Position numbers and translations under genes: made by a program. Below are positions 24,294 through 29,894 of a DNA stretch of 41,403 nt, piece by piece. Source of the DNA: a virus; the IMG/VR virus record IMGVR_UViG_3300042197_004928, positions 1-41,403 of that record; one strand, written 5' to 3'. Within the stretch, counting starts at the first letter, position 1. Each line of letters starts with the position of its first letter. Under the pieces are notes generated by a model that was not told the origin of the DNA, ran no database searches, and was given only the letters and a program-made list of their open reading frames with translations.

Positions 24294-24542
24294 ATGATGG
24301 ACTGGGAATGGGATTGGGATTTGGACGCCGCCGCAGTTGAGCCGATGGACCCGGAGTTGGCAGAGCTGGTCAGGGAGCTGGACGCGAGGAAAATCCAGCG
24401 CCTGGCGTGCTGCCTGGGCTGGCAGGCGTTTTGGTTCGCCCTGGCGGTGGACTGTCCGCTCGTGCGGCTACCAGCCGTGCCACATTTCGACGCACGGAGT
24501 CCTTGGCCAACGCCGCCGTTTTTTCCTCCGTGGCGGAACTAG
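24294..24542 (+). CDS. Small acidic protein, convergent with the repressor
   Basis: 82 residues (MMDWEWDWDLDAAAVEPMDP...). AAGGA lies 8 nt before the ATG, a good ribosome binding site. Third-position G/C is high up to about 24470 and falls beyond, where it overlaps the repressor's coding end. The protein is Trp/Asp-rich at the N-terminus with a hydrophobic CLGWQAFWFALAVDC segment. Its tail overlaps the last 170 bp of the repressor gene head-on. Real but of unknown function, or a fragment. Confidence 0.4.
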   Translation: MMDWEWDWDLDAAAVEPMDPELAELVRELDARKIQRLACCLGWQAFWFALAVDCPLVRLPAVPHFDARSPWPTPPFFPPWRN

Positions 24543-24987
24543 CCGGTCGCCCTCGCTGCTCCAGCGAGCGGAGGATGTTAGCCATCTGCCCAATTTCCAG
24601 GCGGCGGGCCGCTAGGGACTCAATCTTCGGCAGCTGGGTTGCCCGCCGGATCAGCTCGGTTTCCAAGTCGGCTGTATTCATGTCTGTCGGGATGAGCGAC
24701 AGCATGACCGTGTCCGCATCAAATGAAGTTTCCTCGGCGGTCCTCGGTGGCGGGAGTGTTTCCTGAGAAACAAACATCTCTCCCTCGCCAACCTCCAACC
24801 AAGACCGGCTTACCCGCAGCTTGTCACAGATGGCAGTGATCAGCTCCGGGCTTGGATTAGTGGAGAACCCTCTTTCTAGCTTACTTAGATAGCTACGGCC
24901 ATAGCCGATCCGCGCCCCGAACGATTCCAAACTAAGGTCCAAATCTGACCTGAGTTTGGATAGGCGAGTGGAGAAAGATTGTGTCAT
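24370..24987 (-). CDS. XRE-family phage repressor (Mu c / CI functional analogue)
   Basis: 205 residues. An HTH_3 domain at about residues 8-65 is clear (LSLESFGARIGYGRSYLSKLE, then NPSPELITAICDKLRVSRSW). The middle is helical (DLETELIRRATQLPKIESLA) and could mediate oligomerisation; there is no LexA-type Ser/Lys peptidase, so induction by RecA-stimulated self-cleavage is unlikely. The last 35 residues or so are Pro/Ser/Gly-rich and antisense to the small plus-strand ORF. It faces the Ner-like gene across about 50 bp of operator-like DNA, so it most likely represses the early promoter and keeps lysogeny. Confidence 0.88.
   Translation of the reverse strand: MTQSFSTRLSKLRSDLDLSLESFGARIGYGRSYLSKLERGFSTNPSPELITAICDKLRVSRSWLEVGEGEMFVSQETLPPPRTAEETSFDADTVMLSLIPTDMNTADLETELIRRATQLPKIESLAARRLEIGQMANILRSLEQRGRPASSATEEKTAALAKDSVRRNVARLVAARADSPPPGRTKTPASPGSTPGAGFSSRPAP
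24757..24772. promoter_or_regulatory. Operator-like palindrome inside the repressor gene
   Basis: TGTTTC-CTGA-GAAACA is a perfect 6-bp inverted repeat with a 4-bp centre. The same half-sites occur in opposite order at 25012-25028 near the Ner-like start. Being inside the repressor ORF it could be an internal operator, or chance. Confidence 0.4.
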
Positions 24988-25037
24988 AGGAAACTTTGTT
25001 CTTGCCGTCAGGAAACAACGGGTGTTTCTTGGGACAC
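24988..25037. promoter_or_regulatory. Repressor/Ner divergent operator region
   Basis: The 50 bp between the repressor ATG (24987) and the Ner-like ATG (25038) contain AGGAAAC at 24988-24994 and 25010-25016, and GAAACA-ACGGG-TGTTTC (25012-25028), a 6-5-6 inverted repeat. These are the best operator candidates in the window. No confident -10/-35 pair was identified. Confidence 0.55.
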
Positions 25038-25220
25038 ATGTTCGACGTGGAACGCGAGAAAGTCAGGTTCAAAAATCGGGGCTGGAGCTACCGGACGGCC
25101 GCGCCAGAGCTGGGGGTGACCTACCAATACCTGTGCGACGTCCTGAACGGACGCCGCAGTTCCCGCCGGTTGCTGGCGGCCATCAACCGCCTGCCCCGCC
25201 GCCAGGGAGGTGGCCGATGA
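25038..25220 (+). CDS. Ner-like / Cro-like small DNA-binding protein
   Basis: 60 residues from ATG 25038 (MFDVEREKVRFKNRGWSYRT); an in-frame ATG at 24996 is possible but would place the start in the operator. RGWSYRTAAPELGVTYQYLCDVLNGRR matches the Ner/Nlp HTH pattern (R-G-W-S-x-R-x-x-A-x-x-x-G-V), and Ner is the first early gene of Mu, a negative regulator that blocks repressor and early transcription. The C-terminal RRQGGGR is produced by the ribosome binding site of the next gene embedded in its end. Confidence 0.75.
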   Translation: MFDVEREKVRFKNRGWSYRTAAPELGVTYQYLCDVLNGRRSSRRLLAAINRLPRRQGGGR

Positions 25221-25546
25221 ACGGCACGGACTTCCAGGCCACGGAGCGCGCCCGCCTGTTCGGCGCGATCAAGGGCCTCAATCGCCGGCTGCGGGTGGCG
25301 GCAGGGCTGCCCGTGGCGGGCCGGCACACGGATTTCCCCGGCATCTGCGCCGCGGCGGCCAAGAAACGCAAAAACACAGTGCGGCCGATGAAGCCGTATC
25401 GAGAAAAGACAGTGGTCGTCTCGGTCAAGTTGCCGTTGACCATGCTGGCTCGCCTGGACTCTGCGGCCGCGGCGGCCGACACCGATCGGAGCAAGCTGAC
25501 CCGCGACGCAATTCGGGAGCGCCTCCAAATGGGAGGTGGCCGATGA
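25217..25546 (+). CDS. Ribbon-helix-helix early protein
   Basis: 109 residues, ATGA-coupled to the Ner-like gene. Residues about 1-50 are basic and helical (ERARLFGAIKGLNRRLRVAA); residues about 62-105 are a ribbon-helix-helix fold (EKTVVVSVKLPLTMLARLDS, then AADTDRSKLTRDAIRERLQ) of CopG/MetJ/Arc type. RHH proteins bind operators as dimers, so this is probably an early-operon regulator. It ends in MGGGR, again from the embedded ribosome binding site of the following gene. Confidence 0.7.
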   Translation: MNGTDFQATERARLFGAIKGLNRRLRVAAGLPVAGRHTDFPGICAAAAKKRKNTVRPMKPYREKTVVVSVKLPLTMLARLDSAAAAADTDRSKLTRDAIRERLQMGGGR

Positions 25547-25719
25547 ACTTCACGGGACTGATCGCCCGCCGGGCGAAAGAGTGTGCGCGGTGGGATTCGC
25601 TTTACGCGCACCGCCTCTTTGTCCGCCGCGCGCGGGCGGGCATGATCGTCTTTGCGGGAGAATGCCTGTTCATCTGCGGCAACCGCCAACTGGCAGTCCG
25701 CCAAGGAGGTGCGCGATGA
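25543..25719 (+). CDS. Small early protein, unknown function
   Basis: 58 residues (MNFTGLIARRAKECARWDSL...). ATGA coupling at both ends supports translation. It is basic, with a short hydrophobic stretch AGMIVFAGECLFICG containing two Cys; too short for a clear membrane helix. It ends RQGGAR. No family recognised. Confidence 0.5.
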   Translation: MNFTGLIARRAKECARWDSLYAHRLFVRRARAGMIVFAGECLFICGNRQLAVRQGGAR

Positions 25720-26111
25720 ACGCGCACGTGGAGCTGTTTGGCTGGACGCTGGAGGTGACCCTCAGCCGCCGGCCGGGCCCGGCGGAAATGGCGGCACTGG
25801 AGGCGCGCCTGGCGGAGGCGGAGCGCCAGTTTCACGCCGCCAGCGCCGAAGGATTTCGACGCGAGCTTCAAGCTCTGCGAGGAATGTCTGCCGGGCAATC
25901 TGGGCGGTCGCCCGCTCGTCCATCAGCCGGTGGACCGGCCGGAACGCGCCCCGCATCAGGGCCTGCAGCAGAGCCCGCTGAAACGCCAGCTCCTCCAGCA
26001 GCACCCGCTGGGTCAGCACCAGCTCCTCGATCAGTTGATCCGCTTGCTCCGGGGTCATGCGGCGAGGCTGCCAGCGGCCAACCCACCGTCAACGCGGGAG
26101 GTGGCCGATGA
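25716..26111 (+). CDS. Early protein with anomalous C-terminal half, overlapping an antisense ORF
   Basis: 131 residues, ATGA-coupled at both ends. Residues 1-44 (MNAHVELFGWTLEVTLSRRP...) look normal: strand, then a helical AALEARLAEAERQF, with high third-position G/C. From about 25845 to 26050 the frame turns Pro/Ala/Ser-rich with A/T-rich third positions, while the opposite strand reads as good coding sequence. The last residues VNAGGGR again hold the next gene's ribosome binding site. The gene seems to have received an inserted or inverted segment of about 200 bp. Confidence 0.45.
   Translation: MNAHVELFGWTLEVTLSRRPGPAEMAALEARLAEAERQFHAASAEGFRRELQALRGMSAGQSGRSPARPSAGGPAGTRPASGPAAEPAETPAPPAAPAGSAPAPRSVDPLAPGSCGEAASGQPTVNAGGGR
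25762..26058 (-). CDS. Antisense ORF in the early operon, helical protein
   Basis: 98 residues (MTPEQADQLIEELVLTQRVL...). Residues 1-75 are amphipathic, Leu/Glu/Arg-rich helix with strong CTG and G/C third-position use, unlike the plus frame over the same bases. The end is Pro/Gly-rich and overlaps the healthy part of the plus gene. No ribosome binding site was seen before its ATG. It may be an inserted small gene or a relic. Function unknown. Confidence 0.4.
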   Translation of the reverse strand: MTPEQADQLIEELVLTQRVLLEELAFQRALLQALMRGAFRPVHRLMDERATAQIARQTFLAELEARVEILRRWRRETGAPPPPGAPPVPPFPPGPAGG

Positions 26112-26353
26112 AGCTGATCCGGATTGAGCTGGGTCCGTTGGTGCTGGCGCTGACCTGGGAGCGGCCGTGGGGCGGCCTCTTTTCCAGCCGGGTGTCCAGC
26201 GCTGATTTCGTGAGGCGCGCCACGGCGTCGATGACCCGGTTCCTCAAGTCGGCCCCGGCGGCCGGCGGCATTGTCCGCCCCCCGGCGGCCCCGGCGCCTG
26301 GTGCTCCCGCAGCAGCACAACAACCCCCCCCCACCGGAGGAACCACCCCATGA
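26108..26353 (+). CDS. Small early protein, unknown function
   Basis: 81 residues (MKLIRIELGPLVLALTWERP...), ATGA-coupled with the previous gene and preceded by GGGAGGTGG. The first 25 residues resemble the N-terminus of the gene at 25716 (an x-EL-x-G-x-x-L-x-x-T-x-x-R pattern), which suggests local duplication. The rest is basic helix, then Pro/Ala low complexity. Confidence 0.5.
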   Translation: MKLIRIELGPLVLALTWERPWGGLFSSRVSSADFVRRATASMTRFLKSAPAAGGIVRPPAAPAPGAPAAAQQPPPTGGTTP

Positions 26354-26380
26354 AGACCCTCACGTGCCTGCCGGGGTGGT

Positions 26381-26824
26381 TTACGGCTGCCAGTCGTGCT
26401 GCCAGTAACCCAGCACCATCCACTGGTGTTGGCCGAGGCATTCCCACGCCTCCACCAGTAGCCAGCGCAGCTTGCCCGGCTGGGTATCAGGGCCAGGCCA
26501 CATGGGAGCGCCTTTCGTGGTGGCAGCTTCTTCGGCTGCTGAGAGGGCCATCGCCAAGCCAGTCGCCCACTGAAACCGCAACGCCAGCAGCGCGGCCTGG
26601 CTGGCTGTCAGCGGCTGGGTTGGCTGCCCGGTTAAGATACGCATCGTGGCGGCGGTCACGATGGCGCGCTCTTGCGGCTCACAGCCTCCGAGCCCTTCAA
26701 GCCAGCTATCCGCAAACGCTCCCTCCATCTGTGGATGCCCCCCTGTGGGCCGGGGGACCTCCCCGCTCAATTCTTGCAGCCTTTGGAGTGCTCCCTCCCA
26801 GGAATTTTCCGGTGTCGTCCCCAC
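26381..26824 (-). CDS. Antisense ORF in the early region, unknown function
   Basis: 147 residues from a GTG at 26824 (an upstream extension to 26968 is possible but looks like shadow). It reads as a real soluble helical protein: ENSWEGALQRLQELSGEVPR, EPQERAIVTAATMRIL, LTASQAALLALRFQWATGLA, then Trp-rich LGQHQWMVLGYWQHDWQP. No plus-strand gene accounts for this stretch. No ribosome binding site was seen. G+C is somewhat lower than in neighbours, as in acquired cargo. A small moron-type gene is the likeliest explanation. Confidence 0.45.
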   Translation of the reverse strand: MGTTPENSWEGALQRLQELSGEVPRPTGGHPQMEGAFADSWLEGLGGCEPQERAIVTAATMRILTGQPTQPLTASQAALLALRFQWATGLAMALSAAEEAATTKGAPMWPGPDTQPGKLRWLLVEAWECLGQHQWMVLGYWQHDWQP

Positions 26825-26958
26825 GGCTTGAGGATGCCGTGGCCCGCCTGGGCTACAAGCCGGCAAGGGCCACGGTGGACCGCTGGCGGCGGCTGGCACG
26901 GCAAGTTTCTCCACGGTTAGGCGCCGAGGCTGCCAAACCCGCGGACACCGCCAACTGA
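26812..26958 (+). CDS. Small basic protein, possible HTH
   Basis: 48 residues from a GTG at 26812 with AGGA 8 nt upstream. The sequence SSPRLEDAVARLGYKPARAT then VDRWRRLARQ could form a short HTH. It starts head to head with the antisense ORF at 26381-26824, overlapping by 13 bp. It may instead be the tail of a longer plus gene broken by the antisense insertion. Confidence 0.3.
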   Translation: MSSPRLEDAVARLGYKPARATVDRWRRLARQVSPRLGAEAAKPADTAN

Positions 26959-26982
26959 TTTTCCCCAAGGACGACGAGCACC

Positions 26983-27240
26983 ATGAACCACCGAAGCCAA
27001 AACCAACCCCGACGGTCGCCGGAACAGTTCCGGGCCGCCCTGAACCAACGCCTCCACCGCGACGACGGCCTGCGCTGCGCGCTGGTCGCCATCAACTGCT
27101 ACCGGCACCGGCGCGACATCACGGACCGGGCCCGCACGGTGGGCACCGCCCGCGCCTATGTGAGTTATGCCCGCCGGGCCGGCTTCCGCGGCAGCGTGAA
27201 TGCGATCCTGGACGAACTCGCGGCGGGAGGTGCCCGGTGA
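26983..27240 (+). CDS. Small basic early protein, HTH-like
   Basis: 85 residues (MNHRSQNQPRRSPEQFRAAL...). It is rich in Arg and helical; TVGTARAYVSYARRAGFRGS could be a recognition helix pair, so DNA binding is plausible. It ends LAAGGAR, carrying GGGAGGTG for the next gene, whose GTG overlaps the stop (GTGA). Function unknown. Confidence 0.5.
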   Translation: MNHRSQNQPRRSPEQFRAALNQRLHRDDGLRCALVAINCYRHRRDITDRARTVGTARAYVSYARRAGFRGSVNAILDELAAGGAR

Positions 27241-28817
27241 AGGTCGCCGGCAAACCTTCGCCCAAGCTGCGCGCGATCTATCGCGAGGCGGCGGCGAAGC
27301 ATCCCGACCCGGAAATCCGCGCCCTGGTGAAGCCGGAGAAGGAGTCGCTCTTTACCTGCGAGGTCTGCCACCGCGGCAACTTCACCAAGCAGGGTTTGCG
27401 GGCCCACCGCTGCGGACCGAAGGCGCTGAAGCCAGGAGCGGCGAGCGCGGAGCCGGGAGCACCGAATGAGCATGGGGTGCTGGCGCCCACGGAGACGGTC
27501 GTCATCCCCGGCCTGCCGCGGGGCTGCAAGGCGGAGATCCGTCTCAGTGAGCACGAGGGCGCGTGGCATGTCGGCTACGACTTTTGCAGCCCAAAGGAAG
27601 GCCAGTCGGCGCCATGCAAGGCCGGCGTGCGTCGCTGGGCCACGCGGGATACGGCGCTGGATTGCGGATTCCGTTGGGCCCGCGGCTTCTTTGGGAAGGC
27701 CGGCATCAAGGATGCGGTCAGGATCATTGCCCTGCGACTCGACGATGAGGCTCCGGGCTCCCCGCTCCCTGCTGCCGTCGGCCCCGGCATGTTCACCGGA
27801 ACGCTGGCCGATCCCGAGAACGCGGCTCACCAGATCAGCATCGGTCGCCTTGATCCCAAGAAGCTGGCCTCGGCGATGAACGCCACCCCTTTCCCGGCCG
27901 CGCGTGCGGCCCGGCACACCACCCCTGCAAATACCAGTTCAACCATGAGCAAACCGCTGCACAAGCGGCCCGTCCAATTACGGGCACTCGACACCCTCAC
28001 CATCCACCCCGCCATTGCCGACGATCCGCGGCTGGCGCCCAAGGACCCGCGCTACCTCGCCATGCAGGCGGCGTGGGACGAACAGGGCGGCTGCCCGGCG
28101 ATCTACGCCACGGCCGACGGCCAGATCGTGGACGGCCGCCACCGTTTCTGGTGGCTCCAGAAGACCGAGGCCGACGAGGCCCCGGTGATCGAGGTGACCG
28201 AGGACGAGGTGCCCATTGCCATCCTCGGCGCCCTCGCGGGCCGCAACCACACCACCAAGGGCCAGCGAGCCTACCTGGCGGCGCCCAAGCTTAAGGCGGC
28301 CTTCGAGGCGGCCAATGCGCGGCGCATCGCCATCCTCAGCAGCGGCGGCAAGGCGAAGCTGCCGGTGATCCCCAGCACCGACGACCTGGCGGAACGGCTC
28401 GGGTTCGGCCGCGAGCTGCTCAACCAGGCCCGGCGCCTGCATGAGCTGTTTGCCGACGGAAAGGAGGGCAAGGCGCTCCGCAAGGAATGGGAGCCGAAGA
28501 TCCTCGACGGCGAGGAACCGCTGGGCCTGGGCGCGGCGCTCCAGGGCATCGGCGGGCAGCGCAGCACCAAGGGCGCGCCGAAGAAGCCGGCCCGGAACAG
28601 CGCGCTGCGCAACTTCATCGTGGGCTGGAAGAACCTGAGCAAACCCGCGTCGGCCTGGGACAAGTGGGACGACGAGACCCGCGAACTGGCCGTGGACGGC
28701 CTGCGCGACGCGGTGGCGAAGCTGCCGGAGCCGGTGCTGGAAGCCGTGGTCGCCGCCGTGCGCGTCGCCCGGAAGGAACGGGCCAAGGCCGCGGAGGCAA
28801 TGACCAGTGACCAATAA
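27237..28817 (+). CDS. Zinc-finger / ParB-like nuclease-domain fusion
   Basis: 526 residues from a GTG overlapping the previous stop. Residues about 39-59 form a zinc-finger-like motif (FTCEVCHRGNFTKQGLRAHR, C-x2-C-x11-H-x-C). Two low-complexity linkers derive from GGGAGC-type repeats (27431-27462 and 27750-27774). Residues about 245-345 are ParB/Srx-like: IYATADGQIVDGRHRFWWLQ and GALAGRNHTTKGQRAYLAAP, then an HTH-like region (DDLAERLGFGRELLNQARRL). An ATG at 27945 (MSKPLHKRPVQLRALD) begins the ParB-like part and follows sequence that looks intergenic, so two genes may have fused, or two products may be made. ParB-like proteins in transposable phages occur near the transposase; here it would bind DNA and perhaps nick it. 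Confidence 0.65.
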   Translation: MKVAGKPSPKLRAIYREAAAKHPDPEIRALVKPEKESLFTCEVCHRGNFTKQGLRAHRCGPKALKPGAASAEPGAPNEHGVLAPTETVVIPGLPRGCKAEIRLSEHEGAWHVGYDFCSPKEGQSAPCKAGVRRWATRDTALDCGFRWARGFFGKAGIKDAVRIIALRLDDEAPGSPLPAAVGPGMFTGTLADPENAAHQISIGRLDPKKLASAMNATPFPAARAARHTTPANTSSTMSKPLHKRPVQLRALDTLTIHPAIADDPRLAPKDPRYLAMQAAWDEQGGCPAIYATADGQIVDGRHRFWWLQKTEADEAPVIEVTEDEVPIAILGALAGRNHTTKGQRAYLAAPKLKAAFEAANARRIAILSSGGKAKLPVIPSTDDLAERLGFGRELLNQARRLHELFADGKEGKALRKEWEPKILDGEEPLGLGAALQGIGGQRSTKGAPKKPARNSALRNFIVGWKNLSKPASAWDKWDDETRELAVDGLRDAVAKLPEPVLEAVVAAVRVARKERAKAAEAMTSDQ

Positions 28818-28826
28818 CCAATGACA

Positions 28827-28861
28827 GGCTCCCTGCCGCCAACTCCCTGCTCCCTGCTCCG
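28827..28861. repeat. GGGAGC-type repeat, reverse orientation
   Basis: GGCTCCCTGCCGCCAACTCC then CTGCTCCCTGCTCCG fills the gap before the next ATG. Just upstream, TGACCAGTGACCAATAACCA (28801-28820) is a second low-complexity string around the stop codon. Confidence 0.65.
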
Positions 28862-29068
28862 ATGAAACGCAACCTCCTGAAACTGCTCGCCCTCCTTGGC
28901 CTGGCCGCGGGCAGTCCCGCAATAGCCGGCCCGCTGCCGGCCTTCGTTCCGCCCTACCGGCCCAACACGGACGGCATCCCGGACTGGCCCAAGCGGGCGA
29001 GCTACCGGGCCCACCAGCGCGCCAAGGCCAAACGCCGCAACCGCCGCCGCAGCGCTCCTCGCGCCTAA
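28862..29068 (+). CDS. Exported Arg/Lys-rich mini-protein
   Basis: 68 residues. Residues 1-22 form a signal peptide (MKRNLLKLLALLGLAAGSPA). The mature part is Pro-rich, then ends in a strongly basic tail (HQRAKAKRRNRRRSAPRA). The charge would suit binding to lipopolysaccharide, membranes or nucleic acid. Early-region placement suggests host takeover or exclusion; this is speculative. Confidence 0.5.
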   Translation: MKRNLLKLLALLGLAAGSPAIAGPLPAFVPPYRPNTDGIPDWPKRASYRAHQRAKAKRRNRRRSAPRA

Positions 29069-29087
29069 CTCCCAGATCCAGACTCTC

Positions 29088-29600
29088 ATGAATCCCACCC
29101 CGGACACGTTGCCGACGCCCCTCGCGGCCCGGATCACGCCCAAGCCCACCGCGAAGCAGATTCGCCAGGCCACGGCTATCGCCCTCGCTGAAGAGTATGC
29201 CGATGAGACGGCTCGGCTCCGGCAAGAGAAGGACGAGCTTGCAGCCCGTCTGAACGTCGCCATTGCCGGCTACGCGCAGGAGCATCTCGGCCACCTCGAA
29301 GCGGGGTTCGGCCACTATGGCTCCTACGTGCTCATGACTGTGACCGTGCCCCTGAAGGAGGCCGGACAGTTGGAACTGGGACGCCGGGTCCGGGACGCCG
29401 AACAGGCACTGGAACGGCGCCGGCTGAAGACGGCCACCGACTTCCTCGGCGAACTCAACAAGGCCGCGAAGGCTTACCAGACCCCGGCCGAGGAACGCCT
29501 GCTGGATGATCCTGAGATCAAGGCCGCCCTCCTCTCCGCCGGACACACGGCGCTCGGTCGGCCCACGGCCGCCGACAAGGCCAACGCCATCGAATCCTAA
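29088..29600 (+). CDS. Early-region helical protein, unknown function
   Basis: 170 residues (MNPTPDTLPTPLAARITPKP...). After a Pro/Thr-rich N-terminus come long helices (ATAIALAEEYADETARLRQE; LELGRRVRDAEQALERRRLK) with a small strand segment between them (GSYVLMTVTVPL). A dimeric coiled coil is likely. It precedes the transposase gene by two genes. No family recognised. Confidence 0.55.
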   Translation: MNPTPDTLPTPLAARITPKPTAKQIRQATAIALAEEYADETARLRQEKDELAARLNVAIAGYAQEHLGHLEAGFGHYGSYVLMTVTVPLKEAGQLELGRRVRDAEQALERRRLKTATDFLGELNKAAKAYQTPAEERLLDDPEIKAALLSAGHTALGRPTAADKANAIES

Positions 29601-29604
29601 GCCC

Positions 29605-29892
29605 ATGACCACCACCGCCCTCGACCTCGAACGGCTCGCCGCCGCGCCCCACGGCGTGCGGGACCCGCTGCCGGAGTTTTTCCTGACGGCCACGAGCGGG
29701 ACACCCAAGAGCCTTTGGTCGGACGTCGCGCAGGGGCACCCCACACAGCACAGGGCCGGGGCGGCCCTGCGGCTGGTGACCCGGACGGCCAGCAGCCCGT
29801 TCGGCCCGCGGCCGGTGCTGTGCACGGCCCTGATTGCCCGGACGCCCCAGGGCGTTGCCATCACCACCCTCGCCAGCCACGGCGCCAATTGA
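29605..29892 (+). CDS. Small early protein upstream of the transposase, unknown function
   Basis: 95 residues from ATG 29605 (MTTTALDLERLAAAPHGVRD...). Mixed helix and strand with a C-terminal sheet-like TALIARTPQGVAITTLASHG. It ends 2 bp before the transposase ATG, so translation is probably coupled. No motif recognised. Confidence 0.5.
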   Translation: MTTTALDLERLAAAPHGVRDPLPEFFLTATSGTPKSLWSDVAQGHPTQHRAGAALRLVTRTASSPFGPRPVLCTALIARTPQGVAITTLASHGAN

Positions 29893-29894
29893 AC

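Noticed and set aside
26350-26958. 202-codon plus ORF starting MKTLTCLPGW
   Set aside because: Composition is random over most of its length and the minus frame is better; only the last 48 codons, with their own ribosome binding site, look real and are listed separately.
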